From Rhynchosporium graminicola (lineage: Eukaryota > Ascomycota > Leotiomycetes > Helotiales > Ploettnerulaceae): a stretch of 64,000 nt of DNA. This document shows, piece by piece, positions 58,168-64,000 of the stretch. The notes under the pieces are model-generated. The model saw only the letters and a list, made by a program, of their open reading frames with translations, was not told where the DNA came from and ran no database searches. How positions within the stretch are numbered: position 1 is the first letter of the stretch; each line of letters begins with the position of its first letter. The stretch covers positions 62,001 to 126,000 of the forward strand of contig FJUW01000032.1 of assembly GCA_900074885.1 (NCBI GenBank), read 5' to 3'. Made by a program: the position numbers and the translations under genes.

Positions 58168-61100
58168 TTACGCCTTACTAACAGCTAGATCCCTGACCTG
58201 CGTCCCCCTTTCAAGATCTCCACTAGTCCTCGTCATTTTAAAACCTGTCGCGGTTTGTCTGATTTCCGGTCTCACAACAGGCGGAGGTCTTGTGCTCGTC
58301 GAGAACCGCTCGCGAATCCACTCGGTCTCAATACTTTTCCTTGTACTCCTCGCCACACTCAGAGCTTGTGCAAAAGTCAGGGTATCTAAACTTCCATCTC
58401 CAGGTTGACTCGCCCTCTCTTTCTTTAATCGTCTCTGAGTCAGGGTCCTTCGGACCCTGCGAAAAAGGTGGCCAATGTCATCCAAGCTCAAAGCAATAGC
58501 GATCAGTGGTATCGAAACAGCAAAACCTATACCAAACATGTATTTACTCACCCAAGACAGCGGAAGACTGGTCCCTGATTCACTCCGTGGGAATTCGCGA
58601 ATATTGATGGCAAAGAAGGCGGCGATGAAACTCAACGGCAAGAAGATGATGGTGACAATAGTGAAGACCATGATTGTCTGGCTCTGTCTAGCAGTTCCAG
58701 CCGCTTGATCGCGTGCAAAGCGAGCCTCAAAGGCATTTGCGTGTTTCTGCTTGAGATCTAACATATCGGTGATGGATTTGTAAATACGCTCCGCTTGTCG
58801 ATCCATTCGCTCAATGTCTTTCAGATGCATTTCTATAGTTTTGAGCTGTTCACGGAAGCGTTTCTTGACTTCCGTTTGAGACTTTTGCTCGTCGCGGTAA
58901 ATATCACACACTGCTTCCTGTAGGTCTGGCAGCACATTTTTCTGGTCGTCGAGGACTTTCGCGATCATGTTCAGCTCGTCCCTGATATCTTTTGTCTCGG
59001 CCAGGAGGTCAGTTTCTTGTCCTATGTCGAGAAGCTTGTCGATGAAGGGTGGATTGCGCATCAATTCTTCCATCTTGAATTTCTCTTCCTCAGCATCCCA
59101 TTGCATGTAATTCGTTTCATGTTTGATCTCTGCTTCGGTCGTACCATGCTCGATGAAACTGGAGAATCCATGTGATTTTCGGTGATGCTGTAGCCAAATT
59201 GAAGCTTGGGCTGAAGCAGCATTGAATTCCTTGAACAATATGGTCTCTCTGTCTGTGGCGCTACCGATACTTGATTCAAACATGTCCAAAAATTGGTATT
59301 CATCATCTCCCATTCGATGTCGGTCAAAGACACCTGTGCAGCGACCTGTAATGATCATGGCTAAGTCGTAGACTGATTTCACGGGCTCGCGAGTTTTGCT
59401 ATTGATGTCTTCAATGACACTGTCAAGAACATTGAGCGGGTCATTCTTTGGCTGCTGCCACCGCTGAGGAAAGCTGGTGACTATGAGATCCTTTCCAAGG
59501 ACCCACATCCACAATTGATCTACCATGACAATCTTCGGGTCTAAATCGGGATCCTCGTGTTCTTTGCCTTTCAGCTGATAGCGGTACACTACTTGATCCT
59601 GGTCTCGACTTTCAGTGTCAATGTTGTGGTAGAAGAACTGGTCCAAGGTTCGTCTAACATGAAGAGACACGTTTGAGGTCGCCAGATGTGCTCGGATCAA
59701 CATCTCGTCATAAGTTTGTGCCTTGCCAAGGTATGGGCAAAGTGGTGATCGCATCTTCTCGGCTCGTTTAATGGCTTGCTGCATTTCTTGGCGGCGTCGA
59801 GTACTTTCGAAGTGAAGATATGGCATGAACGTAAATACGTTTCCTTTGGCTTGAAGAGGGGTTTCATTTCGACCAGGTGTGCTAGGGCGATCAAGAGATT
59901 GGCTGGGCTTTCCTTTTCTAAGTCAGTGACTAGATATACAAAAGAGATCGTCTCAACATTGATGTGTAAGTGACTGCGAACACGATCTATATCCAATTCT
60001 TCACTTATCCATAAATTTGAGGTCCAGGAACGTTCTAAATTTCGAGGGTGTGCCGATTTCTATAGCACGGAAGTTCCGAATTGTCTTGATAACGATAATG
60101 AAGTCACTTACGAGGTGTGTCCTTGTCCTTGCTCGGGGTGTCGTTTAGCTTCGGGGATTTGTTCCCCTTGGTGTGAGGCTTCTTCCCCTTATCTTTATGC
60201 GCGCCTTTGTCGTGATCTTTCCCATTCAGTGACTTGGAGAAGCCATTGCTATCTTCTTGGAACGTAGAGTTTTTTGAGGCAGGCTTCGGCGATCCTTTTG
60301 CATCTGCGCCATTGATTACTATTTTGGGTGCCCCTGGATCTACAGTCGGCTCAACAGGAAGCTTGGAAATGCGAGCTGCTCTCGTGGAGCTCTGGCAGAG
60401 AGGGCGCATAAAGTGCGAATGGCTCTGTTGGCCTCGATGATGATGAGAAAATGACTTCTCTAGTGCCTTGAAACCTTCCACATCACTTGCTCCTTCTTCG
60501 ATGAACATTTTGGTAAGTAAGACTTCGATCCAAGCCATATTATTTGCCGGAAGATGGATCCATCGAAAGTCGGACGCTTTATCGTCAATAGGCAGAATGG
60601 TGTATTTTGGCTTTCGCGAGTTGACGGGATCGCGACCATACAGAAGCTCTACATTTCCGTCAGCTATTACCAAGCCTACTTCGACGAGCACAATACCATA
60701 AACTGTGGGCCTCTTGACCCTATTCTCATTGTGAAAGTTTCCAAAATCGACAACAGTAGCATTGAATCCATTGGACGCACCCAGGGCATCCTCAGATATT
60801 CCATCCATATGATTAAAAGGTGCAAGAAGATTGACTATATCTTTGTGTCTGTTCTGAGCAGCTCGTAAAAATGGGGTGCTTCCAAACGTATCCCTAGCAG
60901 CCTTCTTTATATCCTTCTGTTCTAACAAATATTTCACGACTCCCAAATGTCCTCCCTGAGCTGCAAGATGAAGCGGTGTTATACCAGTGAGAAGTTTCGC
61001 GTTTACATCCGAACCAGCTTCTACCAGAGTTCGTACAACCTTTTCGAACCCAAACTCGCAGGCATTATGGAGAGGTGTCCATCCTCCATCACTCTTCGCT

Positions 61101-61876
61101 GATATATCCGCACCATTTTCGAGAAGTAATTCAACAATGTCGATCCAATCGTGGGCTGCCGCAAGATGTAGACTTGTCTTCCCCCGAAATTCCACAGCGT
61201 GCACGTTTGCCCGTGGTAACCTCGGTCTTGTGAGCAGTAGCTCTGCGAGATGTGTCTTTCCAGTCGCACAAGCCCAATGTAAAGGTGATCGGCCAAGTTG
61301 ATCTTGTCCTTCAACTCCATCGATGTATATTTTTCCCTTGAGTAACAGTTCAATCACCGAGTCCCCCCAGTGGCATTGTTTGTCTGCGCCCAGGTTATGT
61401 AGGACGTTCCGCCCTCGCCCATCTTTCGCATTGATGTCCGCTCCTCTCACAATAAGTGAGTTGAGTATATGCCAAAAGTTCATCCAAGCCGCAGTCATAA
61501 GCGCAGTCCTGCCCTTCTTATCTGCCGTTTCTGGGTTTGCACCATGTTCGAGAAGTAGATGCACAATACCGATATTGTTTCGCTCTACCGCCTTGAATAA
61601 TGGAGAAAGCCTGTTCCCAGTTGCACCATCTGGTTGAGCCCCTTGAGTCAGAAGATATTCTGTAGCACTGACCTTTCCCTTCTCCGAACTTCGTACGAGG
61701 CCAATCCGCAGGAAGTTTTCGGTTAATTGTCTCCTGGTTCGCGCGGCTTCGATGATCTGGCGGAGCTTTTCAACATCGTCGTTCTCGGCAGCACGAAGCA
61801 ATTGAGGTTCGAGGCGTTCATGGTGGTCGCTGGACCGTGATCTAGATCGCGACAATTGTTCCCCAATTTCAGCCAT
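58168..61876 (-). CDS. Ankyrin repeat - CorA-like transporter fusion protein
   Basis: Two exons, 60112-61876 and 58168-59849, join in phase across a 262-bp intron (GTAAGT ... TTCAAG) to 1148 aa; an extra small exon inside the intron cannot be excluded. Residues about 24-360 hold roughly ten ankyrin repeats (RSPLHWACATGKTHLAELLL; TSLHLAAAHDWIDIVELLLE; WTPLHNACEFGFEKVV; ITPLHLAAQGGHLGVVKYLL). A linking region contains FRWIHLPANNMAWIEVLLTK and a Lys/Asp-rich disordered segment. The C-terminal half has FMPYLHFES, VRRTLDQFFYHNI, MVDQLWMWVLGKDLIVTSFP, a long coiled-coil and two membrane helices (about 980-1002 and 1026-1046), the CorA plan. The GMN signature after TM1 reads A-I-N (FFAINIREF). The fusion type is known in Pezizomycotina; ion transport is unproven. 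Confidence 0.88.
59850..60111 (-). other. Intron of the ankyrin-CorA gene
   Basis: 262 bp between the ankyrin and CorA halves. GTAAGT donor and TTCAAG acceptor; removal keeps the frame (phase 1). Contains an open frame that may be chance or a missed exon. Confidence 0.65.
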
Positions 61877-62609
61877 TCCTTGCTATTGGTTCCTGAGTTG
61901 TCTAAATTCGAGGGCCTGAGGGCAAACCAAAAATGTGCATCATGCCATGGCGGCCCTCGTCAAATGTGCCAAAATCCAATGGACGGTAAGTTGCGTGGTT
62001 CTTGCGTCGCGCAAAGAGTTGCTGCATCATAGGTATAAGCATGGACGCATCCTGCAGCCAAGGAATATCTGGAGTTGAAGTTCTTCGGATCGCCAAGCTT
62101 CGTGTCGCCTCACGTCGCCCGAAATTTTTTCAAACGACAACGATCTTGAAGGTGGAATAACGGACCGAACCTTATTTCAGAACAACGATATGGTTCAGAC
62201 AGGGACCAGCCCAATTAAGTTATAAGATATATTTTGGGGTACATTTTACAGTTCAGTTTGATAGAGTTGGCTAAAAGACTGATCAAATACTTACCACGGC
62301 TGACCAGTCGCCTTTAACACCTACCCAGTTAACAGAATGATTCCTAGACAATTACATCGAAACAGTTTGGCCTGGATGAGAGCCTATGCATACAATCCAT
62401 ACTCTCGCAATCGCCGAACTGTAGATACCAAATGGAACTCATTTAGTAACCCATTTTTGACATGAGGCAGGTCCACGAAAAACGTACGTTTCTTCCCTGA
62501 TTAAATTCATTTACGGATCTAATCACTCATTCCACAATCTCTTGTGGTAACTCAGTTGAAATTTATGAGGCAATCATCGCCAGGCAGGTTTGAAGAAGTC
62601 CACCCTTCT
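61877..62609. other. Intergenic, 733 bp
   Basis: Promoter side of the ankyrin-CorA gene and the 3' side of the next minus-strand gene. AT-rich; nothing else recognised. Confidence 0.5.
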
Positions 62610-63563
62610 TCATCCAGTCTCGGAGCGCTCTACACGCAACTTATCTTGGACATACCAGTATTCGTCCTTGAGAGCTTCAATCCCTTCCTCATCAAGTTCC
62701 GGCTCGTTTTCCATCTTAAGGATTTCTCTTTCCAATACGGAAGCTCGAGCGCACATCTTTTCAATTAAATCTTCAGAACTGAGAGGATCAGGTTCGTACG
62801 GGTTGTGTGTCACCGTAGGATGCCTCGTTGACTCTTCCATTGCTTGCGCAAAAAGTCTTGGACCCCAACCGCTCGGTATAGATTCCGGGAGAGGATTGGT
62901 TGGTGTATCGTCATCTGGCTGTTCTGATTGTTCAGGAAGGGGATTGTTGTCCTTAGTCTCCGGCTGATCGATTACCGCTGAATAAGTAGGTTGCGTATGA
63001 AAGTTTGAAGCTGCCATTACTTCTGTTAGAAAATTCCGTGGGCCACAGCCACTTGCATTGCGTTCCGGCGAAGGATTTGTTAGTGTAATGGCTGGCTGTG
63101 TTGATCTTTCGATAGGATCAATGCTGATCGAATTCTCCGACTGGTTAGTTGCTGCTGATGGACGAGGCCTTATCGACCGTTCCAATAACTCGAGTAGGAG
63201 TTTTCTTGGGCCGTACGAGCTTGGAATAGGTCTTGGAGGAGACTTCGTTGGTGCATCATCGACTGCCTGTTCTGACGTCTCAAAGAGAGAAATGTCTTTC
63301 TTGTCCGACTGATCGGTCACCGCCGAATGAGTTAATTCTGCGTTGAACGTCGACTCTGGTTCTACGTCGAGGAGAGAATACTTGGACTCGGGCTTATATG
63401 GCTGAGAAGTCACCGGGGCATCATAAACTGCCCTGTCTTCTAAGAGTATAAGATCAACATCTTGATTTGACTCGTATGGCTTGCCTGTTACTGTAGGTGA
63501 CCGGGAGACTTTGTCGTCGTGGGAAATCAGCAGCGGCGATACCATAGGCCTGCATTGGGCCAT
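62610..63563 (-). CDS. Disordered protein with three tandem repeats, unknown family
   Basis: An open frame of 317 codons from the ATG at 63563. The protein is acidic and Ser/Pro/Glu-rich with few hydrophobic residues, so mostly disordered. Three units of 56-60 residues (about 79-248) share an S-x-x-G-P-R core (SSYGPR, SGCGPR, SGWGPR) followed by a short amphipathic helix (KLLLELLERS; NFLTEVMAAS; LFAQAMEES). Each is preceded by an acidic Gln/Glu/Asp-rich stretch with DQ and SEQ elements. A second element, VT-x-x-PY-[EK], occurs three times (around 26, 53 and 252). The C-terminus is a probable coiled coil (EDLIEKMCARASVLEREILK to DEYWYVQDKLRVERSE). A possible 5' intron exists at about 63598-63650, but no upstream ATG exon is supported. 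No family recognised. Confidence 0.65.
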   Translation of the reverse strand: MAQCRPMVSPLLISHDDKVSRSPTVTGKPYESNQDVDLILLEDRAVYDAPVTSQPYKPESKYSLLDVEPESTFNAELTHSAVTDQSDKKDISLFETSEQAVDDAPTKSPPRPIPSSYGPRKLLLELLERSIRPRPSAATNQSENSISIDPIERSTQPAITLTNPSPERNASGCGPRNFLTEVMAASNFHTQPTYSAVIDQPETKDNNPLPEQSEQPDDDTPTNPLPESIPSGWGPRLFAQAMEESTRHPTVTHNPYEPDPLSSEDLIEKMCARASVLEREILKMENEPELDEEGIEALKDEYWYVQDKLRVERSETG

Positions 63564-64000
63564 ATTGGTTGGACGAGGGTCTGGAGTCTCGGTTGTACTG
63601 GTAATGAGTCAGCTTTCCATTGATACAATAGAGTGTTTAGAACGTACGATGAAGTGTCGATTTTTTCAAGCTATTGCTCTACGGTGGCATTTTTTTCTTT
63701 TCTGCGCTGAAATCTCTTATTGATCATAGCATATCTTATGTACTTTATGTCAAGTACGATCGTGGCAGCTAGGGCTGTGGTCGACATATTTGATTCTTCT
63801 TGAGATAAGAGAAAAATTGGGTTGAGAAATCGATTATGGTTAATTATAAGAAGTAAGTTGAGTGGTGAATTGAATGGAACAGGGATTTCCTCAAAATATT
63901 GAGCGAGGTGTAGAGATGCTCTAGCCTGTCCTCAGAGTGAAAAACTGAATGCTCGAATATTTGAATTATTGAGAAATTACTTGAGCTAATATATTTCTGA
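63564..64000. other. Intergenic to the right edge, 437 bp
   Basis: AT-rich, likely the promoter of the three-repeat protein gene. No coding frame of note. Confidence 0.5.

Noticed and set aside
59697..59996. Open frame inside the intron of the ankyrin-CorA gene
   Set aside because: It is not in phase with both flanking exons, and the direct join is phase-correct; kept only as a caveat.
1..64000. tRNA, 5S rRNA, CRISPR and transposon search by eye
   Set aside because: Several GGTTCGA-like strings occur (for example near 19564 and 52372), but none has a matching A box and acceptor stem; no spaced direct repeats or transposase motifs were seen.

Overview
This window is nuclear DNA from a filamentous ascomycete (Pezizomycotina). 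Genes are split by short introns (mostly 43-120 bp, GT...AG, with visible CTAAC/CTGAC-type branch sites), and the gene content is typically fungal: het-C, an SLX4 with the fungal C-terminal domain, Zn2Cys6 and fungal_trans remnants, a STAND-like ankyrin protein and an ankyrin-CorA fusion. The overall look suggests Leotiomycetes, but that is recall, not a search. There is no operon, CRISPR array, rRNA or recognisable tRNA, and I see no intact transposon.

Left part (1-11 kb): a truncated GT32 glycosyltransferase with a degenerate DXD motif, an RRM protein preceded by a 4 x 17-bp tandem repeat, mitochondrial proline dehydrogenase, a Tim17/22-like membrane protein, a 142-aa unknown whose first exon is only ATG, and a NUDT19-like Nudix hydrolase.

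11-30 kb: a gene-poor stretch, a frameshifted STAND-like/ankyrin gene, SLX4 divergent from ribosomal protein RPS21, a DUF7918-like nuclear protein, and an RBR E3 ligase-like gene. The RBR gene carries tandem VIDLT-type SUMO-interacting motifs. It is interrupted by an in-frame TAG and has lost one RING2 zinc ligand. A 3.3-kb empty stretch follows.

30-39 kb: a secreted alpha/beta-hydrolase-like protein, a decayed Zn2Cys6 transcription factor next to a shortened NmrA-like reductase, then a divergent copper transporter (CTR) and ferric/cupric reductase (FRE) pair that plausibly work together. FRE reduces Cu(II)/Fe(III) at the membrane and CTR imports Cu(I).

39-48 kb: a 5.2-kb gene-free block, an HMG-box protein, and a dense set of unrelated short tandem repeats (about 42.8-47.1 kb), including a poly-C tract with one unresolved base.

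48-64 kb: het-C with a glycine-rich, Q/Y-rich tail, the nuclear gene for ATP synthase subunit 9, a doubtful small gene, a 1148-aa ankyrin-CorA fusion, and a disordered protein built from three about 58-residue repeats. The best candidates for something undescribed are the SIM-repeat RBR ligase (interrupted here), the ankyrin-CorA fusion with a changed GMN motif, and the three-repeat protein. No clear multi-gene system of a new kind is evident.
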